Assembly: GCA_001724265.1 (NCBI GenBank)
Contig: MEDY01000065.1
Location: forward strand, 35,702-99,701
Source of the DNA: Rhizaria sp. SCN 62-66
Lineage: Eukaryota > Rhizaria, unplaced
Length of the DNA stretch: 64,000 nt
Direction of reading: 5' to 3'
Shown here: positions 31,601-41,127 of the stretch, piece after piece
Layout: each line of letters begins with the position of its first letter
How positions within the stretch are numbered: position 1 is the first letter of the stretch
Position numbers and translations under genes: made by a program
Notes under the pieces: model-generated
The model's input: only the letters and a program-made list of their open reading frames with translations
What the model was told of the DNA's origin: nothing
Database searches by the model: none

Positions 31601-32863
31601 GGCCGTGTTCACCGTGGCGACCGTCAGCACAAGCATGCCGGGGGCCTGAATCGCGCGGGAGATTGTGATACTTGGGTCAGGTTCGGCCACCACACGGGAG
31701 TCTGTAGAGCCAACAGAGTCGGCAGAGCGCATAGAGGGGCCGAGACGGTAGAGTACGGCAACAAGGGGAACGTTTCCGAGAAATGTGTCAGCCTGAAAAT
31801 GCAGCGCAACAGTTGCCTTACCAGCAGCAGCAGTATCACCACGGTCATCGTTATTGTTAGTGATCGTGGGCGCAAGTGTAGTCGTCGGCAGAAGCGTGTG
31901 CGGGGCGGCGGCAACAAGCACAGGTCGCGACAGCAGCGACAGCGCATTCGGCAACGACAGTGACAAAACAACCTCGCCGCTGCTACCGTCGACTGCTGAT
32001 ACATCAGCAGTCTGGTCAGCAGCGACCGCGGTGGCGTTGACGCGGCGAGTGACCTTGAGCGCGGCCGTAAGCGGGGGCGCGGTGGGTGCAAGCGCGGCAG
32101 CGGCGTCCTTGGGGCTGGGCCGCGTTACACTGCACGCGACGCGCACGCGGGCTTGCCACGCCGGCAGAGCGGAGGCAACGGGAGACTTGCACGGCAGCGT
32201 CAACATGTCAGCAGTCGCGGCGACGGCAGCAGCAGCGCTGTTAGCTTGCTTCGGCAGAGTGAACGCGACGTCGATGTCGTAGAGAGCGGCGTCTGTGATG
32301 AGGTCCACGCCAGCGGGCAGCAGGGACAGGGGCACATCCAGCGCGAGAGCAACCAAGTCCTCACGACTACTGTGACTTGCCGCCATCGTCGTCGCTGCAG
32401 AAGCAGGGGCAACAAAGACAACGGTGGGAAAGAGGCGGAACGGTGTAGGGGCCGCGGTGACCGTGAGCGCGGCCGGGAGCGTCACGGTGACGTCGTCGAC
32501 GGTGATGCTGAGAGCGTACAGCGCTGGGGGCAGCGCGGCGGGGAGAACGAACGACAGTGAGGAGGGGGCCGCAACAAGCACAGTTGCGGGAACAGCCTTG
32601 CCGTAGTTGGTAGACAATGGTGTGGCTGTAGTTTCGTCGAGCGTGGCAGAAGGGACAGCAGACAGTGCGTCGGACGAGACAAGCTCGACGAGGATGCTTG
32701 AGGGGGCCACGAGAGGGAAGTAGCGCATGGCAACATTGAGCCTAGTGCCCTCATCAGCAGCGCTGACAAGGGAAGGAAACACGTAAATAGTTTCAAAGGC
32801 AGATATAAGCAGGGTGGCAGACGCCAGAAGCAGTGCGAAGACTGCAAGCAAGCGCCCGAACAT
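25655..32863 (-). CDS. Giant type I membrane protein with IPT/TIG-like segments, 2402 residues
   Basis: Single uninterrupted exon, TGA stop. Residues 1-22 are a clear signal peptide (LLAVFALLLASATLLISA). About 2000 residues follow, rich in Thr/Val/Ala/Pro, as in secreted beta-sandwich proteins. Several places look like the start of an IPT/TIG Ig-like domain: SMSPSSGLVSAPPQGIILST with GLFG, MFPPWAVADGVTRYFTFTGP with GL, and FPLTFYGAGLDAISAVAIDG with LPC. A single membrane helix lies near residue 2030 (LWLITLGVFASAFMVGGSIL), followed by Cys/Arg residues that would mark the cytoplasmic face. The roughly 350-residue cytoplasmic tail is Ser/Asn/Gly/Tyr-rich with an Ala run. TIG repeats occur in surface receptors, adhesion proteins and fibrocystin-like ciliary proteins, so a cell-surface role is plausible. 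The family assignment is inference; the topology is clear from the sequence. Confidence 0.8.
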   Translation of the reverse strand: MFGRLLAVFALLLASATLLISAFETIYVFPSLVSAADEGTRLNVAMRYFPLVAPSSILVELVSSDALSAVPSATLDETTATPLSTNYGKAVPATVLVAAPSSLSFVLPAALPPALYALSITVDDVTVTLPAALTVTAAPTPFRLFPTVVFVAPASAATTMAASHSSREDLVALALDVPLSLLPAGVDLITDAALYDIDVAFTLPKQANSAAAAVAATADMLTLPCKSPVASALPAWQARVRVACSVTRPSPKDAAAALAPTAPPLTAALKVTRRVNATAVAADQTADVSAVDGSSGEVVLSLSLPNALSLLSRPVLVAAAPHTLLPTTTLAPTITNNNDDRGDTAAAGKATVALHFQADTFLGNVPLVAVLYRLGPSMRSADSVGSTDSRVVAEPDPSITISRAIQAPGMLVLTVATVNTAPGPLALVFEASDPGSATPRSVTLLRIDSYADSAGPGVLTVSEDAPAAPAVGTVSAMWPTALPAASATVGAVFTLLFESALPLASLSNSKNDDGDVAVCDPASLVLRFTAPPPAPAVDGGDDDGMGSVEVLSCSAHGLTARILVLPHAGAPVALCGFILTAATATAAAAASEAAVVAPLAFHPYLTSLAPPPFATVSISAAHPALLAAPAATSAPVPAAAHAWAALPARVTVTLRGRGLAAVAGVAVYHRGRLVGEVSFALVSAPLTSAAAAAAAAAASADAGSVETAVEVTLPTKGLTAGQTLTIDLLPTPLTTSFSTVFAALAETEADVETAPGCRRWCPGPVRGALRRLAVPEWLASIDIPVVELTPRSLLPPLLRLPQPQSQTQTVTATATTTVFTVNFIKATRGFPFGLRVGNCASATPKFQNSAQQQKLGPSATYTEKGDIVAAFTLEPTVASSQRTVSNGAAVGESMVLTPADLSACAEGAHPVFLTMPDFYYYPVTASADKVSAAAVPGWGHDAVLCPLGDLDLLLLPPLPQVASEDAEPAKPYLVSMSPSSGLVSAPPQGIILSTSGLFGTTDAYSVTFGTYRMRITSRGAYYMRLNFRNATFVAGEPLQLTIMYRNTVVLQADNVFTFTNDTDAVSIAEARHKDARASVRVPASLPLNSMRQSQVRNQRVGLSGVSAVSMFPPWAVADGVTRYFTFTGPGLSADSVTAVLFINTVSRRTVTGVVVETSVQPGVESVTVEAAFPNSTKSALSDNEAETEVAAADVLGRYSVRLVVYIPHNNSLSDLDQNIDSSSTSTSVDVRAVTKDNVYDDDDDEFIILTHFILSVIATPYAVAQYPDTVLPIGPRPSKPKSTESNPGSVRGGVRVSTVRLVFPTSNSLPLSLPHAFALTASADSALRQHVRGVSIVTTTLSPTEVLLTITAAVGTEGLVPGTFTLALTTPSAAMTPELTDSDSDSIRLGDDGDDDDDDEDETVPLVALTGWAARVRIDYDDAVPAFALITPALVHVNALTHKTSNAAAQRSQSQSSQSNYPDAPSVSVDLLSMATQTPLRLTVAVQATRATFTALSESVSANTDKIVATIAGMHAPLFWSSLDRQTLKQSTFSSSNISDELSAGGSYSEDADAHAAATAVFVLTVPQNLTSLFTRHPATAAYTLNAGRLTASQEPFSVLTLPIVVYWAATGFPLVSSHSALHHTPEAAGVAALAPVAAPYARSAIAASAATGAPLVIGAASDATWVAGTESPMLFPDTVPPTPTPAQSQSLSLSQSRSAEKEEDQMFPLTFYGAGLDAISAVAIDGLPCAIIAPVPELTPTPYTTVTVTHHTVTANAAHLSADAGTQLQCRPSLLSRALPFAPAATATLHDAAGSTVATVALARVPRVTVTSVEIVMIYNDKLNAAAPSTLNDDNSVNESVNEGALGDKTPGKIVYIDQYLITLHYSSPFPSASSTATVSAAAAVSLAALPLRFVLIPADLRSGDGSAADVDETLPRAPDDLAVLGAVASELADGSGVIQIRARCPEPCGRARVAVIDATRTSDANKTVSAYSTNDDARYAHVRTYGSVVVGDKDPDPEPFSVSDAHYIFSLDTIAIIPDDVEESMRLWLITLGVFASAFMVGGSILFTHRLLCTRCRSLKSAAVHAEAKVAARLAGASKSTRSRDSAVVAVSSSGRKRGGTKTEPVTVAIGGAAGGAMILSRSNSQQGSRSHSRSGSFSVISAGSQVGIGAAVAYNGDYGGYGGDNDSDSGSGGLGVTSLNSSVPQSLSGRRRAYGPVELADGKTPLNRGQSPVQIIRSQSPFAINNNNHGYASPGSYMPPSSAAAAAAAAAAAATEASRNSYNTINYSSSFTNNNTSGSLGHNRGIRNDSGSPLGAKPGSAVMSRSSLVGAVPGPSLGHSNSYHNNHHINNNNNNNANVSGSNSGRGHGFANGRSGSQTGSPSLSRQGSSQGAGTGVVGVRGGSSFSNSHNGYNGNNIN

Positions 32864-33346
32864 CCGAAATTAGTCTCGGCGATCCCGGCCTGTGAGATAA
32901 GGCGCACGATGAAATGAGGACCCAATTGCGAGGTGCACTCTCCTATCAAAAGAAATTCAATGAAACAAATCGATGGATTACGTCATAAACAGTTGGTAAA
33001 ATCGCATATCATGCAATTTAACGATGCGGGTATGCCACAAAACGCAAGTACAAAAGAGTTCAATCTCCTTGCAGTTATACCACGTCGTCGCGCAGCCATC
33101 GCTCCGCCTGTCATCTAGTCAGCTGGCGATGTTTAAGTTGATTTGTGTATTAAGATCATCGTCTTTCCGTGCTAATCTTGCGTATATTATTTGAAATGTA
33201 CTATTCTACGGGCTGAGCTGTGTTATCAGTCGGATAAAGCGTCACTTAAGCACTTAACCCCCTTCCGATCACAGCTCATCCGACACTGGCCCAACCTGTG
33301 TTGCAGCCGCTCCTCTCTATCTTCATCACCAAACTCATTCAGTCGT
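32864..33346. other. Spacer upstream of the giant membrane-protein gene
   Basis: AT-rich spacer between two minus-strand genes, holding the 5' flank of the giant membrane-protein gene and the 3' flank of the TPX2-like gene. No feature is recognised. Confidence 0.45.
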
Positions 33347-36300
33347 TCAATACAACATCGTGTTCACGTTCTCCAGCATCATTACGCCGCTCCCTGTGGC
33401 CATCACGCCCTTAGTCGCAGCGCCCTTCCCAGCAGCCTTCACCGCGGACCCCTTGACAGCGCCCTTCGCAGTAACGCTGTTGCTCGCGCCAGCGCCGACC
33501 GCGCTCAACACAGACAGCTTGCCACTCATCGCGGCGGATGACATTGCGGGCGTGTTGCCCGCGCCCCGAGCAACCTCGCCAAGGACCGCACGCACAACGC
33601 TCACACTGTTCACATTCGCTGAGCTCAAAGCAGCAATGTTCGCAGTGTCAGGAGCGAGAGAGCGGGTCAAAGCGCCGCGCGCGCCGCGGACCGGCAGCGT
33701 CAGCGGCACCCCAGCAGCGCTCACACTCATAGTGACCACAGGAGCAGGAACAGGAGCGACAGTGGCGTAAGCGGGGGGCGCAGCAGTGGCAACCGGGACG
33801 GTCTGGGACTTGGGCGAAACAGTCGTGGCAATGGCAGAGGGAGGCAGGAGCTCAACCTCGTCGTCATCGTCATCAGCCATGTCGCTGACACCGACGCTGG
33901 AGCCAACGCTGACATCTCCGATCTCGTAGCTGTCACTGTCGCTTTCGCTGTTGTCGGCGGCGCTGCCACTGTTGCTGAAGCGGCGGACGGCAGCGCCCCC
34001 GCGAGTGCGCCGGGGCTGCAGAGGCGACTCAGCCGAGCGCCACTTGCCCACAGCAGGGGTGCCGACGCCAGCGCTGGAAGCGCTGACTCTGATGATGCCG
34101 GCAGCAGAGTTGTCGTCGTCGTCGTCGTCATCGTTACGGCGATTGCGGCGGCGGCGCGCGCTGCTGCTGCTGTTTCTGCTGTTGCTCGAAGGGCTCTCGC
34201 TCTCAGCCACGGTCGTGGCAGCAGCAGGGGTCGCGGCGGGAGTGCCAGAGGCAGAGCGGCAGTCGCGGGCAGGCGTCTTCGCAGCAGAAGCAGAATCGCC
34301 AGCAGCAGCGGCAGCGGCAGCGGCAGCTGCAGCGGCAGCGGTGCGAGTGCCCGCTCGGCCGCGAACGCGGGCAGGCGTCTTGGCGAACGCGAAGCTGCTC
34401 TTCGCGTTCATGGTGTTGCCCGAGACGAGACTGGCGAAGGACGGCCTCGCTGTAGTCGCAGTCTCTGCAGCGGCGGCGGCGCGGGTGCTGCGGGTCGCGC
34501 GGGCCGGGCGCACCGGCGTTGAGGCGGCGACGGCCTTCTTGGGCTTGCTCACCTCCGCAGAAGCAACGGCAGCAACACGAGAGCGCTTGGGTGCCGACGC
34601 AACAGAATCGGCACCAGCAGCAGCGGCAGCGGCGGAGCTTCTGGGGGTGCTGGCAGCCGAGGCCGCGACAGACACAGGCGCAGACACAGACAAGTGCGCA
34701 GTGGTAGCGAAAGCGCGCTTGCCGCGCGTGCTTGCTACCACGCCGCTGCTAACAGCAACAGCAGCAGAAGGAGCAGCAGCGGCAGTGCTGATGTTGATGT
34801 TGGTGTGTGTCGCGCGAGTCGCGGTGCGGGGCTGAGCGAGCTGCAGCAGCCGCTCGGACATGCCCTTGACAACGCGCGGCGCAGCAGCAGCAGCAGCAGC
34901 AGAAGCAGGAGCAGGAGCAGGAGCAGGAGCAGTAACAGCAACAACAGCGCTCACAGTGGCAGGGGCGGCGTTGGCGACAGTCTTGCGAGTCTTGCGCGGG
35001 AGCTCGGTTGTGCTCGCGGTCGCGGCAGCCAGGCAGCGCGCGCGCTCGACCGCGGCGGCGTCGCGCGCGTTAGCCTCGTCGTCGTCCTCGTCGTCGGCGC
35101 CGGCACGAGCAGGAGCAGCGCTGCGACGCGTGCGCGCGGCCGTAGTGCTAACGGCGCTCGCGTTGCTGGCGGCGGTGGCAACAGCGGCAGAGGCGGAGGA
35201 CGAGAGAAGGTTCTTGCGGTATAGCGACGGCAGCGGGCGCGCCTTGAACACGAACGGCTTCGCTGCAACAGCAGCGCTGGCAGTGGCGGGCTCCTCGGCG
35301 GCAGCAGCAGCGGCAGCAGCTGCAGCGGCGCTGGCAAGACCAGCAGTGGGAGCGGTCTGGGAGAGTGCGCGGCGCGTGGCACGAGGAGCAGCAACAACGG
35401 CATCCTCGGTCTTGGACTCAGCCTTAGGCTTGGTGCTCTTGGCCTTAAACGCAGTCTCCGCAGCAGGGGCAGCAGCAGCAACTTCGGCAGCGACAGCGGC
35501 AACGACTGTAGCAGCGGCCTCAGGCTCAGCAGCAGCAACAGCAGCAGGGGCGACAGTCTCGGCGGCAGCAGTCGCTGGAGCAGCAGCAACAGCGGCGGTA
35601 TCGAGAGGCTTGACCTGGAAGCGAAGACCAGCGAAAATGCGAGGCTTGACGGCCGTAACAGCAGCAGGAGCAGCAGCTGTAGCGCCAGCAGCAGCGGTAG
35701 CAGCGGCGGCAGCAGCGGCAGCGGCAGCGGCGGCAGAGACCGAGCTCCTCCTGCGCTTCGCAGCGCCCTCCGCAGCACTGGTCCCGGGAGCAGCAGCAGG
35801 AGTGGAGGCGGCAGTGCTCGCAGCGGTCGTAAACGCGTAGCGGCCGTTCTTGCTGAACAGCGACGCCGCAACGGCAGCGGCGCCGGTCTTGGCCTTGGCA
35901 GCAGCAACAGGCTTGGCGGGGGTCGTGCCGCGGCCAGCGACGGCGGGGACGCCGACGGCGGGCGCAGCGAGCTGCACGTCGTCGCTCTCGCCGTCCTTTG
36001 CCTCACCGCCCTCCGCGGCCGCAGCGGCCGCGGCGGTGACGACGGCGGGCCCGCGGACGGCGACGGGCGCGCCCGCGCCGGCGACGGCGACAGCGCGGCG
36101 CGCGTGGCCCGCAGTGCGCTGCGCGCGGACGTTCGGCGCCGCGCCGCTGCTCGCGGTCGCCGTCGCGGTGGCGGCCGCGGAGAGGGCGGCGGTGCGAGAG
36201 CTCAAGCTCAGGCGGCCAGCGACACTGAGGCGGGAACCAGGGACGCTCGTGTTCGTGCTCGTGCGACGGTTCGCGGTCGCGGCCGCGTCAGCAGCAGCAG

Positions 36301-39124
36301 CAGCAGCAGCGGCAGCGGTGGCGGCATCAGCCTCGGCCTTAGCCTTTGCAGCAGCATCAGCCTCCACAGCAGCCGCCGCAGCAGCAGCAGCAGCAGCTTC
36401 AGCCTCAGCCTCAGCCTCAGCCTCAGCCTCAGCAGCGGCCTTAGCAGCGGCCTTAGCCTCCTCAGCAGCCTTGGCCTCCTCAGCAGCCTTGGACTCCTCA
36501 GCAGCCTTGGCTTCCGCGGCAGCAGCGGCGGCGGCAGCAGCAGAAGCCTTGCGGCCCTTCTTGGCGCTCTTCTTGGCGCTCTTAACGAGCAGCTCAACGC
36601 GGCCAGTTGCGTTGCGGATGCCAGCGGCGCGCGCAGAGCGGCGCACCAGGACATCCTGCGTGCACTCGAACTCGCTCTGTGCGTCGCTTTGCTCGCCGTC
36701 CGCGTCCGCCGCAGCCTCATCCGCCGCAGCCTTGTCGGCCGCAGCTGCAGCCGCGACGGACTTGCCGCAAGTGCGGATGCTCGTGTTGCCGCCGCCATTG
36801 CGGCAGTCAGACTTGTCGTCCGAAGACTCGGGCTCGGTGGCGGCGGCAATCGCGGCGGCGGCGGCAGCGGCGGCAGCGGCCGCGGAGGCGGCACGGGGAG
36901 TGCGCCCGGCACGAGGCGTGCGCGCAGCAAGCGGCGTGCGCGCGGCCGAGTCGGCGGCGGGCGAGAAGTTAAGTCGCTTCACGGGAATCGCGCCCGTGGG
37001 CGACGCGACCAAAGCCATTGCGTCAGCGCTGGACATGCCAGCGATGTTGTTGCTCGCGCCGCGCTCGACGTCGCTGTTGTCGTTGACGCCAGCCTTGTAG
37101 CTGCTGTTCCTGCCGCTGTTGTTGCTGTAGCCGTCATCGTCGCAGTAGTCGTCCTCGTCGTCGTCGCGAGGCATGCTGACCGTGGCGACAATATCCCTCA
37201 TCACCGCGGTGGACTCGGCGCTGTTGAACAGATCCGCCGCGTCCCCGGCCTTGGCCACGGCCGCCGCAGCCGCAGCGATGGCCGCGGCCGCAGGGGAGGC
37301 GCGAGGGCGCTTTTTGCGCGTGCTGACGGTGGCGGGGAGCTTCACCGCCCCGCTGAGCAGGCCCCCGAGGCCGAGGCCGCCGCGGGCAAGCGAGCTGGCG
37401 GGCGTGGTCGCGTCGTCGCAGTCGGCATCGCCCTCGCCGGCGGCCGCGGGCTTGGGCGCGGGGACGGGCGTGGCAGCGGAGTCGCTGCTGGCGGGGAGCA
37501 AATCGACGAAATCGTCGTCGTCGTCGTCACTCGCCATAGGAAGCGCGCGAACTGTAGTAGCATCAGAGCTCAAGCTCGAGTCGTTCGTCGCCGCAGCGGC
37601 AGCGGCAATGGCCGCGGCAACTCTCGCGGCCGCGGCGGCAGTGGCAGCGGGGACAACCACAGCGGCGTCAGTCTCAGTCGCACTCTCACCCTCGGCGGCT
37701 CCAGTCGCGGCCTGCTTGGCCTCGGCAGCGGCGGCTCTAGTCGCGGCCGCAGTCGCGATGAGAGGGCGCGAGATGAGCGAGGGCGTCATGAACACGCTGC
37801 CGCCGCGCGCCCGCTTCCCAGTCTTGCTCGCGCTCGCAGTCGCCGTCGCCGTGGCAGCGGGCGCCGGCGCGGGCGCAGCAGCGGCGGCAGCGGTGACGGC
37901 GACGGCGGCGGTGGCAGGCCGCAGCGGCACGGCAGCACGCGCGGCCATGCGCAGCGGCACAGTGCCAGCAGCGCCGGAGGCGGCAGCGGCGGCAGCGGCA
38001 GCGGCGGCAGCGGCAGCGGCGGCGGTCGCGGCGGGCGCAGCGGCACCGGGAATCGAGGCGGGGCCAGCAACGCGGAGAGCAAAGCCGAGGCTGCGCGCGG
38101 GCGCAAGCGCGGCGGGGGCGGCGCCGGCGATCTTCGGCGCGGCAGCAGGGGCAGCGGCAGCAGCGGGGAGAGCGCAGCTGTGCGTGGTGGACGCAGGCTT
38201 GGAGTTGTTGGTGGGCTCGGCGTCAGAGTCTGAGCTGATGTCGTCGAGATTAAGCACCATCGCAGTGCGGCAGACGGCGCCGGAGCCCGAAGGGCTACCC
38301 TTCGCGGCAGCAGCTGCAGCCGCAGTCGCCGTCGCGGCCTTCGCACCAGCAGTGGGGGCGGTGGGGCGCGCGCGGGACGCGGAGGCCGGGCGCGCGGCGG
38401 CGCCAGAGGCAACGGGGCGAACGGCGGCGTTGTGAGCCGCAGTAGTGTTGCTGTTGCTGTTGCTGGTGGTGGCGGCGGCGGTGGCGCGGGTGGCTGAGGG
38501 GGGGCGCACTGCAGCAGTACCAGCAGCAGCGGGGGCGCGGGCGGCGCTGCTAGCGCGAGAGGCGGGACCTGCGGAGCCCGGACGCGTGGCGCGGCTCTGG
38601 CGCGCAGCGTTACTGCCGTCCTTACTGTCCTTTGCAGCAATAGCAGTCGAGGCAGCCTCCTTGCCAGCGACAATAGCCTTGCTGTTAGCGGCAGACGAGA
38701 CGCGCAAGGGCTGGGTACCGGCAGTGGCACCAGTCTTGCGAGAAGACGCGTGCTTCGTGTTGGCGGCGGCGGAAGAGGACGGGGACGAATATCCGCGGTC
38801 TGCGGCAGCCGAGGAGGACGAGGAGGCAGAGAACAGGTTGGCGTGGCCAGGAGACATGACCTCCGAATTTAGGGTATCTACAAGCACGGAAAGAGAAAAA
38901 TAGATATTAAATAGTTAGATTAAATTGTTTTTAATTGTCATGATGAGAGAAACCAAGCGAGATGAATGTGGGATACGTGACGTACCAAACCAACGGTCGA
39001 TGCCTTCGTTGACCTCGAGGCGAGTGAAGTCGCACCAACGGGGTGCGTCGAATTCATACATTTCGTTGAAGAACGACGGGCGCTCGGACGGCGCCGAGGC
39101 TGCAACAGTTGTTGTTGAAGCCAT
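33347..39124 (-). CDS. TPX2-like spindle/microtubule protein, 1889 residues, extremely Ala-rich
   Basis: Exons are 38986-39124 and 33347-38877 (donor GTACGT, acceptor CTTGTAG, phase 1), TGA stop. The first exon encodes an acidic-aromatic block, MYEFDAPRWCDFTRLEVNEG then IDRWF. It resembles the YSYDAP...DF.....NIDSWF Aurora-A-binding N-terminus of TPX2. Near residue 1255 (about 35217-35259) lies PFVFKARPLPSLYRK, which is the repeated FKA.PLP motif of the TPX2 family. A weaker FAGLRFQVKPLD (about 35590-35640) and an AFKAKSTKPK may be degenerate copies. The rest is low-complexity: long poly-Ala runs, a KSAKKSAKKGRK basic patch, an EEAKAAEEAKAA / AEAEAEAE helical stretch near residues 790-870, and acidic Asp/Ser clusters. 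TPX2 activates Aurora A and nucleates spindle microtubules. The motif match is good, but the size and composition make this a divergent member. Confidence 0.6.
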
Positions 39125-39827
39125 TTCTTCGCTTTACGCCACCGGCAGACACAGGATTGTCTCTGTGAGGTATGCGTGAAGGAAGACCTGAGGCAGAGCA
39201 GAGCGAATCATAGAGCGGGGAATACGATCGAGTCTAGTGAGATATATTCAGCGTTGATAGGAACAATAAAAAGAATATCATATAAAATCATATCTATATT
39301 ATTATGAGCAAAGGTTAACATTGTATAGAATCGAGTAAACATGGCTCCTGAAACGTGAAGAGAATCGTCGGTCCGTTGGTTGCGAGTCGTCCAACGGCTC
39401 GAAACTCTGGCGCGGTCGGTCCAATCTTCCTAACATCTGAGCCGCACGCGACAGCACTTAAAATAGTAAATATAACATATCATATGAATGACCCTTACAC
39501 TAGTAATAGCAATTATACTAATTTTATGAATAATTTATACTAAGACGTTAGAACAGAAACAATTTATTCAAATATAACAACGAAAATCCGTGTCGTTGCT
39601 CCAGCTCATACTCTCGCAAGCAAAGCCAATGATTTACGCAAATGACGTTACTATCTGTCTGCGTTACACAACATATAAGTTACTCCTCATGTATCAAGCA
39701 CACTCACATCATCACTTGAACACTGCGACGACGGCAACCAAGCGCGTCGTGCAGTCGCGCACTGTGCTGATGCAAGTACTTCGCGCCGACTGCAGCGCTT
39801 CGGCTCTCTCTCGCCTCTTGGGCGCGC
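39125..39827. other. AT-rich intergenic spacer
   Basis: About 700 bp, very AT-rich, between the TPX2-like start and the MDH 3' end. No gene, tRNA or repeat array is recognised. Confidence 0.45.
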
Positions 39828-41127
39828 TTAGTAGCCGGCGGCGGCCTTCTCCTCCTGGAGCTCCTTGACGTTGGCGGCGATGCGCGCCTGGGCGTTCTCG
39901 TCGAGCTTGAGGCCCTGGACGATCTGGTAGTGCCCGTTGGCGGCAACGCAGGGGAAGGAGAAGATGAGTCCCTTGGGGACGTTGTAGGAGCCGTCGGAGA
40001 CGACGGACATGGCGACCCACTCGCCCTTGGGCGTGCCCAGCGCCCAGTCGCGGATGTGGTCCACGGCGGCCTGCGCGGCCGACGCGGCGGAGGACTTGCC
40101 GCGGGCCTTGATGATGGCGCCGCCGCGGAGCGCGACGGTGTCGACGAGCGCCTTGCTCACGTACGCGGGGTCGTTGACGGCGGCGGCGATGGAGGACACC
40201 ATGCCCTGGCGCGGCACGTCAACCACAACGCCGTGCGCCACGTCAGGGTACATCGTGTTCGAGTGGTTGCCCCAGATGGCGATGTTCTTGACCTGGCTGG
40301 GGTTGACGCCCAGCTTCTCCGAGAGCTGGCCCACCGTGCGGTTGTGGTCCAGACGGGTCATGGCGTGGAACTGCGTCGCAGGCACGTCGGGTGCGTTGAG
40401 CATGGCGATGAGCGCGTTCGTGTTGGCCGGGTTGCCGACGACGAGAACCTTGACGTTCTTCTTGGCGAAGGAGTTGATGGCCTTGCCCTGGCCCTGGAAG
40501 ATGGTCGCGTTGGCCTTAAGCAGGTCCGCGCGGTCCATGCCGGGGCCACGGGGGCGGGCGCCGATGAGGAGGGCGACGTCGCAGCCGGAGAAGGCGACCT
40601 GGTAGTCGGTGGTGCAGACGATCTTGGAGATGAGCGGGTACGCGCAGTCGGTGACCTCCATCGCGACGCCGGCGAGGTTGTTGGCCATGGCCGGGATGTC
40701 GAGCAGACGCAGCTCGATGGGCTGGTCGGCACCGAGCATCTGGCCGGCGGCGATCATGGGAATAATCGAATACGCGATGTTGCCACACGCGCCGGTGACG
40801 ACGACGACGGCGGGGGCCTTTGAAGACTGTGGTGGAGAAAGGCCGAGGATCGGAGGTAACGAGGAGGGGGGAATCGAGCATGAAGAGATTCGTGGATACA
40901 GGGAATATAAGTGTGAGACAGGGACAAACCACTCGGGTCTATGGAGATAATACAGTGTCTAAATTAGTGTGAAGGAAGAAACATGCAAGAATATAGCGAA
41001 CACGATGTGCATTGAGGGACGCGGAACGTACGGCAGAGGTGGGGTTGACCCAAGCCTTGTTCATGGGCTTGTCAAGACCCATGCTCTTGGCGAAGAAGGA
41101 AAGACGAGCCTGAGCAGCAGTAGACAT
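39828..41127 (-). CDS. MDH1: Malate dehydrogenase, cytosolic (MDH1) type
   Basis: Exons are 41032-41127 and 39828-40826 (donor GTACGT, acceptor CCACAG, phase 0), giving 364 residues and a TAA stop. The NAD-binding motif is VVVVTGACGNIAYSIIPMIA. Then come ELRLLDIP, LLIGARPRGPGMDRADLL (substrate loop with Arg residues), VVGNPANTNALI, MTRLDHNR and the catalytic IWGNHSNTMYPDV with the active-site His. The GARPRGPGM loop and TRLDHNR are those of the cytosolic/chloroplast-type enzyme rather than mitochondrial MDH2. The enzyme interconverts malate and oxaloacetate with NAD(H). The first exon (32 codons) contributes SFFAKSMGLDKPMNKAW, an extra N-terminal stretch that could be a weak targeting signal, although it is not strongly basic. 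The class I fumarase 10 kb away catalyses the preceding step. Confidence 0.95.

Noticed and set aside
36104-38233. 709-codon plus-strand open frame
   Set aside because: It is the antisense of the Ala-rich TPX2-like exon. High GC and GCN repeats leave all frames open; its product is Arg/Gly/Ser junk with no family features.
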